Assembly (NCBI GenBank): GCA_936914905.1
Contig: CAKZGI010000335.1
Coordinates: 1 to 40,521, forward strand
DNA length: 40,521 nucleotides
Origin: an uncultured Trichormus sp.
GTDB taxonomy: Bacteria; Cyanobacteriota; Cyanobacteriia; Cyanobacteriales; Nostocaceae
Direction: 5' to 3'
Within the stretch, counting starts at the first letter, position 1, and each line of letters opens with the position of its first letter. The translations under genes were made by a program, and so were the position numbers. A model generated the notes under the pieces. It saw only the letters and a list, made by a program, of their open reading frames with translations. It was not told the origin of the DNA and did no database searches. Positions 32,597-40,521 of this stretch are shown here, piece by piece.

Positions 32597-33025
32597 TTAT
32601 TGCTCGATGCTTTGCTGCCAAAGTCTTTCTAGCATTTCGACTTGTGCTTTTAAAACAGCAGCACGATACACAAGATACCTGTCGTAACCAAGAATCCCGA
32701 AGCCAATACCAATAGGTGTACACAAAACTAACCATTGCAAAATCGTAGCGATTTTATATTGTTCAGCTAGAATTTGCAGTTCCATAAAAAAATTATGTCG
32801 ATATAATTTTCTGTGAGCTGGAAATTGAGGAGTATTTATACTTCCTGGTTGAAGATATAAAGGGTTATATTCTTTCAGAATCTTCGTGACTTGACAGGAT
32901 AAATCCTGTGTCTTAACTAACTCTATATGTCGTCCCCAGATTAAATTAAAGAAAATTATTCCCGGATATAAGATTGCTAAAGTAACTAAACTAACTGTCA
33001 GCACATTTAAAAGTTTTAATTTCAT
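32597..33025 (-). CDS. Membrane protein, first gene of an operon
   Basis: A 142-residue protein with an N-terminal span (residues 8-27, LTVSLVTLAILYPGIIFFNL), a polar middle with CQVTKILKEYNPLYL and HRKLYRHNFFMELQILAE, a second span (about 94-114, TILQWLVLCTPIGIGFGILG) and a C-terminal coiled tail (AQVEMLERLWQQSIEQ). No motif is known. It begins a run of three same-strand genes. Intact. Confidence 0.7.
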   Translation of the reverse strand: MKLKLLNVLTVSLVTLAILYPGIIFFNLIWGRHIELVKTQDLSCQVTKILKEYNPLYLQPGSINTPQFPAHRKLYRHNFFMELQILAEQYKIATILQWLVLCTPIGIGFGILGYDRYLVYRAAVLKAQVEMLERLWQQSIEQ

Positions 33026-33391
33026 CCTCGCTCTCCCTTGCTAGGTGAAAATTACCCAGTAAGAAAATATATTTTATGGACTATAATTGCACCTTTGTAT
33101 TGTCAATGCTCAAACACCCATCCAATTTTATTTTTTGATTTAGTGAGTTTTGATTCTTAAAATACATCTGGTATATGATACCCAATAATTTAATTTTTGA
33201 TTTGAATCTAAAACTGTAAATCTAAAAATTGTAGGTTTATGAGTTTAAAATTTATGTGCATAGCACTCATAAAGTATGACTAAGCAATTCAAAATTGAAA
33301 ACTTCAAATACACTCCATTTCGTATTGGTTAATACTGACAGAATTTAGCCTTGTTCGCATAAACATGAGAGTCAAATGAGAGTTAAGAAGT

Positions 33392-33433
33392 CCCCCCTAG
33401 TTCTCTAGATTTTCATCTAGGAATTTCGGGGGG
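33392..33433. repeat. Palindromic C/G-run hairpin
   Basis: CCCCCC at 33392 pairs with GGGGGG at 33428-33433, and inside it CTAGAT pairs with ATCTAG. This is a dispersed palindrome of the type seen in purL at 38249. Confidence 0.6.
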
Positions 33434-33908
33434 TAGAGGGGAATCTCTGCGTAAATCCTATAAATGTTTATATCAGCCCCTCTCCTAAACCCAGTTTACT
33501 CGACCGAAATTAAGATTATTAAAATCATTAAATTAGCACTCAAAGCCTGTAAGACCTATATAGTAAGATTTATAAAATTTCTATGGGGTAGAGGTCCTAG
33601 TGTTTTTTGGAGGGGGTACTAGCATTTATCGGATAGGGTGCGGGGATTTTTGTACTCAACCTCAAGGCTTTATTTGTCAATGGTTGAGAATTTTTGAGAG
33701 TGAGTATTAGCTATTAATACTTGTACTCAAATCACAATATATCATGACAAATTGGATCTGAATTAAAAATAAACTAAATGACCAGAAAAATATATTAAAT
33801 ATTTGTAAACAAATCACCTAAACCTGATGTAATCAAAAAATGTAGATGTCTAAGGCCTGCGATGATTTTATTGATATAATCTAATTGATATAAACTCTGC
33901 GACAGATA

Positions 33909-34043
33909 CTAGTACCGCAAGGACGAATTCAAAACTCAAAATATCTCCTTCACAGAAGCCACGCGAACCAAATTGAAAATGTATACAGCGTGACCTTTTC
34001 TCAGATTTGGAATGGTTGGTTTATTTACGCTGTACTGTACTAG
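33909..34043 (+). mobile_element. MITE family 2, copy 2
   Basis: CTAGTACCGCAAGGACGAAT at the left end and ACGCTGTACTGTACTAG at the right end. The interior has TTGGAATGGTTGGTTTATTT as in copy 3. 135 bases. Uninterrupted. Confidence 0.8.
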
Positions 34044-34224
34044 CCCTAAGAATTTAGGAGTCAATTATTGATTTCATTCAGCATCTAGCAATTATTACTG
34101 TTGCAGACCTTGGTGATATCTAATTAACTAAATGTCGATAAACTACACATTAAGGTTATAAAAATATAGTATTCTAAATACAGACTATAAATTTCTATTT
34201 AATTAGAATATTAGGAGCTAATAA

Positions 34225-35166
34225 ATGCAAATAGCTAAACAGGTAACAGAACTTATTGGAAAAACCCCCTTAATTCAGCTAAATGAAATTCCTCAAGCTG
34301 AGGGAGTAGTTGGCAGAATAGTTGTTAAATTAGAAAGTATGAATCCGGCTGGTTCGGTCAAAGATAGAATTGGCGTAAGCATGATTCTGACAGCAGAAGC
34401 AGAGGGCACTATTTCATCAGGAAAAACAATTTTAGTAGAAGCAACTTCTGGTAACACAGGTATTGCTTTAGCAATGGTAGCAGCAGCCCGTGGTTACAAA
34501 TTAATTTTAACTATGCCAGAAACCATGAGTCAGGAAAGACGAGCCATGCTGCGGGCTTATGGTGCTACTTTGGAATTAACTCCAGGAAACGAAGGAATGC
34601 GGGGAGCAATTAATAAAGCTGAGGAAATTGTCGCTAATACTCCCAACGCTGTAATGTTACAACAATTTAGAAACCCCGCTAACCCGAAAATTCACCGAGA
34701 AACAACGGCTGAGGAAATTTGGGCGGATACTGATGGGGAAGTAGATATATTAATTGCTGGTGTAGGAACTGGGGGAACAATTACTGGTATTGCAGAGGTA
34801 ATTAAACAACGGAAACCGAGTTTTCAAGTGATAGCTGTAGAACCAAGTAATAGCCCAGTTCTGTCTGGAGGTAAATCAGGTTCTCACAAAATTCAAGGTA
34901 TTGGTGCGGGATTTATTCCTGATATTTTGCGTCAAGATTTGATTGATGAGGTGGTTCAGGTTAATGATGAACAAGCAATGGAATATGGACGCAGATTAGC
35001 GAGGGAAGAGGGTTTATTATCAGGTATATCTTCTGGTGCAGCTTTATCTGCGGCTATTGAAGTAGGTAAACGCCGAGAAAATGCTGGTAAATTAATTGTG
35101 ATGATTCAGCCTTCTTTTGGGGAACGTTATTTGAGTACGGTGATGTTTCAAGAACTGATGAGTTAA
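34225..35166 (+). CDS. cysK: Cysteine synthase (O-acetylserine sulfhydrylase)
   Basis: A 313-residue PLP enzyme making cysteine from O-acetylserine and sulphide in the cytoplasm. The PLP lysine is in [10 protein letters not shown] (Lys46). [20 protein letters not shown] is the substrate-binding loop, [15 protein letters not shown] holds the PLP phosphate-binding glycines, and GIGAGFIP with the late [15 protein letters not shown] completes the family. Length is at the short side of CysK and the ending FQELMS differs little from homologues. The start has an AGGAG at 34213. Its 3' flank holds a family-2 MITE. CysK and CysM cannot be told apart firmly by sequence; CysK fits better. Intact. Confidence 0.93.
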   Translation: MQIAKQVTELIGKTPLIQLNEIPQAEGVVGRIVVKLESMNPAGSVKDRIGVSMILTAEAEGTISSGKTILVEATSGNTGIALAMVAAARGYKLILTMPETMSQERRAMLRAYGATLELTPGNEGMRGAINKAEEIVANTPNAVMLQQFRNPANPKIHRETTAEEIWADTDGEVDILIAGVGTGGTITGIAEVIKQRKPSFQVIAVEPSNSPVLSGGKSGSHKIQGIGAGFIPDILRQDLIDEVVQVNDEQAMEYGRRLAREEGLLSGISSGAALSAAIEVGKRRENAGKLIVMIQPSFGERYLSTVMFQELMS

Positions 35167-35298
35167 GGAAATCTAACCTACCCGCTACCCACTTCATAAA
35201 GTTTTAATACTAAAATGCTCACCCTATTGAATAATAGGGTTTATTCTCTCGCCCATTATATATGCGTAAAATAATCACATGATGAATGTAAAAATCAG

Positions 35299-35822
35299 CT
35301 AGTACCGCCGTAAATTCAAAATGCTTCTTTCAGAAGAGCTACGCTAACAAAATAGTGCTTCCAGCAGGCTGCGCCAACAAAATTCAAAATTTATACGGCG
35401 TGAGCTTTTCAGAGATTTGGAATGGTTGGTTTATTTAGAGTTTGCTGAAAAAGTCGTGAAAAGGCAAGAGAAGAATTGACTAAATAGTCACACAGGGTAA
35501 AAGATAAGTTTTTGTGGGCTGCGATTATCCAAAACATAATTTCCATTAATAAAAGAAGTAAAATAAAGATGTGGTTTTGAAAAATAGGCATAACAAAGAT
35601 ACAAAAAAGCCATAATAGGAGGTTCCTGCTTTCCCACAGACAGGTCTAATATGTGGTTGGTTTAAACTGACAATGCGGTCTTCTATACTCTGTTTTTTAT
35701 TTTCATAAAACCACAGTTGCTTTTTTCTTGCACCTTATTCACTTTTTACCCCCCCCGAATCTCTTGATTTATCTAGGTTTTTTGTTTATTCAGCAAGCCC
35801 TAATTACGCCGTACTGTACTAG
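35299..35822 (+). mobile_element. MITE family 2, copy 3, itself interrupted
   Basis: CTAGTACCGCCGTAAATTCA at the left end and ACGCCGTACTGTACTAG at the right end; the interior matches copies 1 and 2 with GCTTCTTTCAGAAGAGCTAC. The element is cut at 35437/35801 by a 363-bp IS remnant. Without it the MITE would be about 161 bases. Confidence 0.8.
35438..35800 (-). pseudogene. IS remnant with transposase fragment, nested in a MITE
   Basis: The ends GAGTTTGCTGAA and TTCAGCAAGCCC are inverted repeats with two mismatches. On the minus strand the frame ENKKQSIEDRIVSLNQPHI then RPVCGKAGTS matches the IS5/IS1182-like motif 'SIEDRIVSLxQPHVRPIVRGKAG', but it holds no catalytic triad and stops soon after. 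Most of the element has been deleted. It was once an autonomous IS; now it cannot move unaided. Confidence 0.75.
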
Positions 35823-35876
35823 GTATATAAAGATTGGGGCAGGCGAGATACTTACCCCATAAGATAATAAAATTAC

Positions 35877-37355
35877 CTAAACTATGGCTTTTTCCAAAAT
35901 CAATTTAGAACGCTTCACTTGTTCAGGAATAGCCACAGGATAATCACCTGTAAAACAAGCAGAACAGAAACTATTAGTATCTTCTTTTGTTGTTACTAAC
36001 ATTCCTTCCCAACTCAAATAAGCGAGAGTATCAACTTCCAATTGCTTCGTTATTTCTGCTACTGATTTTGTCGCAGCAATTAGTTGATCTTGTGTATCTG
36101 TATCAATACCGTAGAAGCAAGGATGAGTGACAGGAGGGGAAGAGATTCTCATGTGTACTTCCGCTGCACCTGCATCACGCAAGGCTTTAACGAGTTTGCG
36201 GCTAGTAGTTCCCCGGACAATCGAATCATCAATTATTACTACCCGTTTACCGAATAAAACATCTTTCAAGGGGTTCAATTTCATTTTAATGCCTGTTTCG
36301 CGCATACTTTGGGTAGGTTGAATAAATGTCCGTCCGACGTAGCGATTTTTAATCAACCCTTCACCATAAGCTATACCTGATGTTTGGGAAAAACCAATGG
36401 CTGCAGGTATGCCAGAATCAGGTACACCAAAAACTATATCTGCTTCTATAGGTGATTCTTCTGCTAATCTCCTTCCTAAGCGCATCCGATAGCTGTATAA
36501 GGTCTCATTGTGCATCAAGCTATCAGGACGGGCAAAGTAGATCATTTCAAAGATACACAATTTGCGCTGGGGCTGTTGATTCCAAGGTAAAGAAGCTAAA
36601 CCGTTTTCTGTAATCCAAACTGACTCACCTGGTTCGACATCCCGCAAGTATTCTGCACCGATAATATCTAAACCGCAGGTTTCGGAAGCGAGAACGTAAC
36701 AAACTGGACTACTATCTAATGTACCAATTACCAAGGGACGAATGCCGTTGGGGTCTCGTACTCCCATAATACCATCGGGTGTACCAATGACTAGACTAAA
36801 TGCTCCTTGACAGCGGTGAAAGGCGCGAATAGAGCCTTCTAACCATTCTGCACCGGCATTAACTTCTTCTGCGATCGCATAGGCAATCATTTCTGAATCT
36901 GTGCTTGTTACCAGGTTAAAATTACTTTTGAGCAACTCTTCCCGCAATTGAATTGTATTTACTAAATTACCATTGTGTGCTAGAGCTAATTTGCCTAAAC
37001 GAGTGTCCACCACCGCAGGTTGAGCGTTAACTCTACGACTAGAACCAGTAGTAGAATAACGGGTGTGACCAACAGCAATACTACCGGGTAACTCTTCTAA
37101 AATAGTCTCATTGAAGACTTGAGACACCAAGCCCATATCTTTGTGCAGGTATACGTGCTTACCCTCAAAAGTAGCAATACCCGCTGATTCTTGACCTCGA
37201 TGTTGCAGGGCATATAATCCGAAGTATGTTAATTTTGCAACATCTTTTTCTGGTGCGTAAATACCGAAAACACCGCAAGCTTCTTCAGGCTTATCATAGT
37301 GGTTTTCATCGCTGTTAATAGATTGATCCAGAGTGACGGGATGATGAGGAATCAT
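35877..37355 (-). CDS. purF: Amidophosphoribosyltransferase
   Basis: A 492-residue enzyme making phosphoribosylamine from PRPP and glutamine, the first step of purine synthesis. The start is set at MIPHHPVTLD (37355); an in-frame ATG 29 codons earlier gives a non-homologous leader. The short propeptide ends before Cys27 in EEACGVFGIYAP, the glutaminase nucleophile exposed by processing in this class. GHTRYSTTGSS and LALAHNGNLVNT are the Ntn glutaminase, and VVIIDDSIVRGTTSRKLVKA is the PRPP loop. FCSACFTGDYP near the C terminus suggests an iron-sulphur cluster as in B. subtilis PurF. It lies 370 bases downstream of purL. Intact. Confidence 0.95.
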   Translation of the reverse strand: MIPHHPVTLDQSINSDENHYDKPEEACGVFGIYAPEKDVAKLTYFGLYALQHRGQESAGIATFEGKHVYLHKDMGLVSQVFNETILEELPGSIAVGHTRYSTTGSSRRVNAQPAVVDTRLGKLALAHNGNLVNTIQLREELLKSNFNLVTSTDSEMIAYAIAEEVNAGAEWLEGSIRAFHRCQGAFSLVIGTPDGIMGVRDPNGIRPLVIGTLDSSPVCYVLASETCGLDIIGAEYLRDVEPGESVWITENGLASLPWNQQPQRKLCIFEMIYFARPDSLMHNETLYSYRMRLGRRLAEESPIEADIVFGVPDSGIPAAIGFSQTSGIAYGEGLIKNRYVGRTFIQPTQSMRETGIKMKLNPLKDVLFGKRVVIIDDSIVRGTTSRKLVKALRDAGAAEVHMRISSPPVTHPCFYGIDTDTQDQLIAATKSVAEITKQLEVDTLAYLSWEGMLVTTKEDTNSFCSACFTGDYPVAIPEQVKRSKLILEKAIV

Positions 37356-37725
37356 GCTGGTTTTGCTCCTGGTGGGGTGTCTGTCAATGAAGAATTTTAG
37401 GAGTTGAGAATATTCCTGTTCTCTAAAAATAGAGACATACAAAAAAGTATATTAACATACTTGGTTTTCCGAACTGCTTTCTTCGTCACTGGGATTATAT
37501 CAATGGATAGTTGCAAAATTCTTAACAAATCTTTAACCATCCATTAAAAGATTAGCGTAATTTCTGGAATTTAGTCCAAGAAGCACAAAATTACTATCAG
37601 CAGGTAGAGAAATTTTGGATCTTAGATGGAATAATCTCCAACTGAAAATACTCGCTGCGCTGTGTTCGCACTTGCTAGTTAAGGCAGAAATGGGAAGAAA
37701 TAACTTTCTCTTCCCTATCACTTAT
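37356..37725. other. Spacer between purL and purF
   Basis: About 370 bases. A minus-strand 62-codon frame (37533-37721) is not recognised and is probably chance. No terminator or repeat family copy was found. purL and purF are on the same strand and could be co-transcribed across it, but the long gap leaves room for a separate purF promoter. Confidence 0.4.
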
Positions 37726-40134
37726 TTAAGTATTAGCATAGATAGCGAGCCGATTGGATATTGCTAGATCATAGCGATTGCTCATTTCTTGAATGCTAAC
37801 CTTGATTAAGTCATGGTTGTCATTGGTGCAAATCTGCAAACCTAATTCAGAATTACTAACCAGACCTAATTTCTGCCAATTTTCCGGCAAATATTCCTGT
37901 AAATAGGATTCCCAAACTTCCAGATTTTCCTCACTCACAGAAACCAAAATCCTTGCACCACCTTCACCAAATAGCACCTCATCAAATCTCAAATCATGAG
38001 TTGCAGAAATACCCAAATTAATCTCTGCACCAAGATGACCAGAAAGACAACATTCAGCCAAAGCTACCGTTAAACCACCTTCGGCAGTATCATGAGCGGA
38101 ACGCACCCATCCAGCGCGAATACCCTCACGACAAACTTTTTGTACACGACGTTCCAAATCAAAATCTACCCTGGGCGGCTTACCAGCAATTGTATTATGG
38201 ATCGTTGCCAAATATTCCGAAGCACCCAATTCAATTTTAGATATTTCTGTCCCCCTTTCTAAGGGGGGTTGGGGGGATGGAGATTTCACATCTATACCAA
38301 GAAGGTAAATTGAATCACCTGGATTTCGCCAACCTTGTCCACATATTTTACTCATATCCTCAATTAAACCAACCATTCCCACCACTGGTGTCGGATAAAT
38401 TGGTTGGGGATTTCCGTGAGAATCTGGGGTTTCATTATACAAGGAAACATTTCCACCAGTCACAGGTGTAGAGAACTCCTGACAACCCTCACTCAAACCC
38501 TGACAAGCAGAAGCTAATTGCCAATAACCAATTGGTTTTTCAGGACTACCAAAATTGAGATTATCAGTCACAGCTAAGGGTTCAGCCCCCACACAGCTAA
38601 GATTCCGCGCTGCTTCCGCTACCACAGCCTTAGCACCCTCATAAGGATCAAGATACACATAACGCGAATTACAATCTACCGTAGCAGCCACCCCAGATTT
38701 GAGATTTTCAGCTTTAGTTGTGAGATTGGGGATATCTTCCAAAGGACGTAACCGCAGCACCGCAGCATCAGCACCACCAGGTAACAACACCGTATTATTC
38801 TGTACTTGATGGTCATATTGGCGATAAACCCAGCTTTTAGAAGCAATAGTTGGCGTATTCAGCAGAATTAATAAAATCTCATTCCAACTTTTCCAAATTC
38901 TGCCAGTTTCAATTCCTGTAGCATCACAAGGAGGTAAACTATCAACCGTCCAAACCCAAGCTTCAAGAGCATATTCTGGCGGTTTTGTCAATAATTCCCG
39001 TTCATATAAAGGCGTATTTTCTGCCAAAGCGTCAGCTGGAATTTCAGCAGCTACTTTACCCTGAAATAATATCCTCACAATGGGTTCAGCAATCACCGTA
39101 CCAGCAACCACCGCTTGTAGTCCCCAACGGTGGAAAATATCAATTAATTCCTGTTCCCGTCCTTTATGGGCAACAAACAGCATTCTTTCTTGAGATTCCG
39201 ATAACAGATATTCATAAGGTATCATTCCTAACTCACGAGCCGGAATTTTATCCAAGTTAAACTCAATACCCACACCGCCTTTCGCAGCCATTTCCGAAGT
39301 AGAACAAGTTATACCAGCCGCACCCATATCTTGTGCTGCAACAACAGCCCCAGTTTTGAACGCTTCCAAACAAGCTTCAATTAGAGATTTTCCTAAAAAT
39401 GGGTCCCCTACTTGCACTGCGGGGCGGTTATCCATTGATTGATCAGTTAATTCTGTACTGGCAAAACTTGCACCACCCATACCATCCCGACCAGTGGTGG
39501 AACCAACATATAATACAGGATTACCAAAACCAGAAGCACCGGATTTTACGATATCTTCTGTTTCCATTAATCCCAGTGCCATGACATTAACTAAGGGATT
39601 ACCAGAATAGGCTGAGTCAAAATAAACTTCACCACCAACAGTGGGAACACCAACGCAGTTACCATAATAGCTTATACCGGCTACAGCGAATGTAAATAAC
39701 CTTTGAGTTTTTGCATCGTCCAAATCACCAAATCTGAGAGAATTTAATAAAGCAATAGGACGCGCACCCATTGTAAAAATATCTCTTAATATACCACCCA
39801 CACCCGTTGCTGCACCTTGGAATGGTTCGACGGCTGAAGGGTGGTTATGGGATTCTATTTTAAAAGCCAATCTCAGTCCATTCCCAATATCAACAACCCC
39901 AGCATTTTCACCAGGTCCCACGAGGATGCGGGGGCCTGTAGTGGGAAACTGTTTGAGTAAGGGACGGGAATTTTTATAACAGCAATGTTCAGACCACATT
40001 ACCCCAAACATTCCTAATTCAGCTTTGTTGGGATGACGACCTAAGCGACGGACTATTTCCGCATATTCTTCAGGCTTGATACCTTCTTCTGCTATTTCTT
40101 GCGGAGAAAATGGATTTTGTTCGGTGGTGGTCAT
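37726..40134 (-). CDS. purL: Phosphoribosylformylglycinamidine synthase II
   Basis: An 802-residue ATP-dependent enzyme (small PurL) making FGAM from FGAR with glutamine ammonia from PurQ and with PurS. Key motifs are [74 protein letters not shown] and [20 protein letters not shown]. It starts [20 protein letters not shown] and the ATG is the first Met. It is longer than homologues by about 16 residues because a palindromic repeat is translated at about residues 618-630 ([11 protein letters not shown]). Purine synthesis. PurS and PurQ are not in the window. Intact and presumably essential. Confidence 0.95.
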   Translation of the reverse strand: MTTTEQNPFSPQEIAEEGIKPEEYAEIVRRLGRHPNKAELGMFGVMWSEHCCYKNSRPLLKQFPTTGPRILVGPGENAGVVDIGNGLRLAFKIESHNHPSAVEPFQGAATGVGGILRDIFTMGARPIALLNSLRFGDLDDAKTQRLFTFAVAGISYYGNCVGVPTVGGEVYFDSAYSGNPLVNVMALGLMETEDIVKSGASGFGNPVLYVGSTTGRDGMGGASFASTELTDQSMDNRPAVQVGDPFLGKSLIEACLEAFKTGAVVAAQDMGAAGITCSTSEMAAKGGVGIEFNLDKIPARELGMIPYEYLLSESQERMLFVAHKGREQELIDIFHRWGLQAVVAGTVIAEPIVRILFQGKVAAEIPADALAENTPLYERELLTKPPEYALEAWVWTVDSLPPCDATGIETGRIWKSWNEILLILLNTPTIASKSWVYRQYDHQVQNNTVLLPGGADAAVLRLRPLEDIPNLTTKAENLKSGVAATVDCNSRYVYLDPYEGAKAVVAEAARNLSCVGAEPLAVTDNLNFGSPEKPIGYWQLASACQGLSEGCQEFSTPVTGGNVSLYNETPDSHGNPQPIYPTPVVGMVGLIEDMSKICGQGWRNPGDSIYLLGIDVKSPSPQPPLERGTEISKIELGASEYLATIHNTIAGKPPRVDFDLERRVQKVCREGIRAGWVRSAHDTAEGGLTVALAECCLSGHLGAEINLGISATHDLRFDEVLFGEGGARILVSVSEENLEVWESYLQEYLPENWQKLGLVSNSELGLQICTNDNHDLIKVSIQEMSNRYDLAISNRLAIYANT
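38249..38283 (-). repeat. Palindromic C/G-rich element translated inside purL
   Basis: The plus strand reads GTCCCCCTTTCTAAGGGGGG then TTGGGGGGATGG. It makes the residues [11 protein letters not shown] in a position where other PurL go straight from the YLLGxD segment to [11 protein letters not shown]. The sequence has the form of a common cyanobacterial intergenic palindrome and has inserted in frame. Confidence 0.8.
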
Positions 40135-40521
40135 GGTAGTTATGCACCAAGAGGACAGAGGAATATTCTATCTGTTTACGCATCAGTTGGAGTATAACCT
40201 TCCTTTCGATCATTAACAGATACCGTACGTAGCCCGGTCTAGTGTACAATAAACTAACTAGAGACGGCCGAAAATTTACAAAGGAGTCTGTGTCTGGCTT
40301 TCTATAGTGTTAAGATTAGGACAGGGCCAAGGAAAGAATCAGGGTTGGGAATAGGAACTATCCAGGAACTATCCAGGAACTATCCATGAAGATGTTGATG
40401 ACTAATTCATAACTGACCTCATGCCCATAACAATTATGAAATGGGCAAAACTAATGAACCAATTCCTAATGTGACTAAACCACAAATAGTAAGAATTACT
40501 TGTTCGTAAATTCGGGAATTC
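40135..40521. other. Upstream region of purL
   Basis: 387 bases to the end of the window without a gene. It should contain the purL promoter on the minus strand. An 11-bp unit is repeated three times near 40353. The window ends with GAATTC. Nothing else is recognised. Confidence 0.45.
40353..40385. repeat. 11-bp triplicate tandem repeat
   Basis: AGGAACTATCC occurs three times head to tail with no changes. Confidence 0.9.

Larger units (their letters stand above)
33026..34224. other. 1.2-kb intergenic region between unknown operon and cysK
   Basis: No gene is seen. It holds a hairpin at 33392-33433 (CCCCCC...CTAGAT / ATCTAG...GGGGGG), C/G-run sequence near 33600, a family-2 MITE at 33909-34043 and the cysK promoter region. 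The 33700-33900 stretch is AT-rich. Open frames are short and unrecognised. cysK has AGGAG at 34213-34217. Confidence 0.5.

Noticed and set aside
35409-35591. Minus-strand 60-codon frame
   Set aside because: It lies inside the IS remnant and MITE and is non-coding debris.
37356-37442. Longer PurF start at 37442
   Set aside because: The extra 29 residues are not like homologues and would put the nucleophilic cysteine too far in; the start at 37355 gives the usual short propeptide.
37533-37721. Minus-strand 62-codon frame between purL and purF
   Set aside because: No start signal and no recognised pattern; probably chance.
1-40521. CRISPR array, tRNA or rRNA
   Set aside because: No regularly spaced repeats with unique spacers were seen, no tRNA T-loop patterns were found in the spacers, and no rRNA-like sequence. 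Closely spaced repeats here are tandem duplications without spacers.
1-40521. Complete defence or toxin-antitoxin system
   Set aside because: Read on both strands, no recognisable restriction, abortive-infection or TA pair was found. The 22544-22668 remnant is antitoxin-sized but is broken and unmatched.

Overview
The window comes from a filamentous, heterocyst-type cyanobacterium (order Nostocales). It carries genes of oxygenic photosynthesis (psaE, ndhO, chlM), HIP1 octamers (GCGATCGC) scattered through genes, and proteins that read like Nostoc/Anabaena families (DUF2232, cyanobacterial CobT, LDH-like malate dehydrogenase). The DNA is AT-rich. Many genes are decaying beside intact core genes: at least nine pseudogenes or gene fragments, two or three MITE-like families and two transposase remnants. 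This pattern of an eroding genome resembles a host-bound Nostocales such as the Azolla symbiont. The genus is an inference; the decay itself is visible.

Layout. 1-1563: a 215-bp tandem duplication ending in an IS5-type transposase tail, then a broken DUF3318-like gene. 1631-5837 (+): a small Cys-motif protein, psaE, mutM, a decayed Rpn/DUF4351-like gene, ndhO and mdh. 5865-9387: a metallophosphatase pseudogene split by a MITE, an orphan MalG-type permease, and a decayed sugar-phosphate transferase. 9501-10101: repeats and a candidate small-RNA terminator. 10127-14377 (-): a 1416-residue protein with coiled coil, acidic 40-residue repeats and an Hsp70/actin-like ATPase domain, divergent from a Crp/Fnr regulator. 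15062-18198: the Crp regulator, a DUF2232 membrane protein, cobT and a coiled-coil protein. 18597-22321: a solute-binding lipoprotein, an exported protein, chlM, a membrane protein and a DUF423 protein. 22544-26861 (-): an ergothioneine operon (OvoA-type sulfoxide synthase plus EgtD) followed downstream by a decayed B12/radical-SAM gene and a decayed DUF427 gene. 27115-28302 (-): ftsW. 28629-29713: a dead methyltransferase gene bracketed by two inverted MITEs. 29791-33025 (-): an LLM flavin oxidoreductase with a translationally overlapping partner, a 111-residue protein, and a three-gene operon of unknown function. 33026-35876: repeats around cysK. 35877-40134 (-): purF and purL.

How genes relate. 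purL and purF are adjacent steps of purine synthesis. The ergothioneine pair makes a thiol antioxidant from histidine, SAM and cysteine. cysK, 7.4 kb away, makes cysteine, but there is no sign of co-regulation. The most distinctive features are the OvoA-type EgtB with a missing methyltransferase half next to a stand-alone EgtD, the giant Hsp70-like protein, the MITE families with nested insertions, an in-frame palindromic repeat inside purL, and repeated exact tandem duplications of 11-215 bp, several of which caused gene breakage. No CRISPR array, rRNA or tRNA gene was recognised. I did not find a clear-cut new defence or biosynthetic system; the best candidates for undescribed biology are listed as findings.
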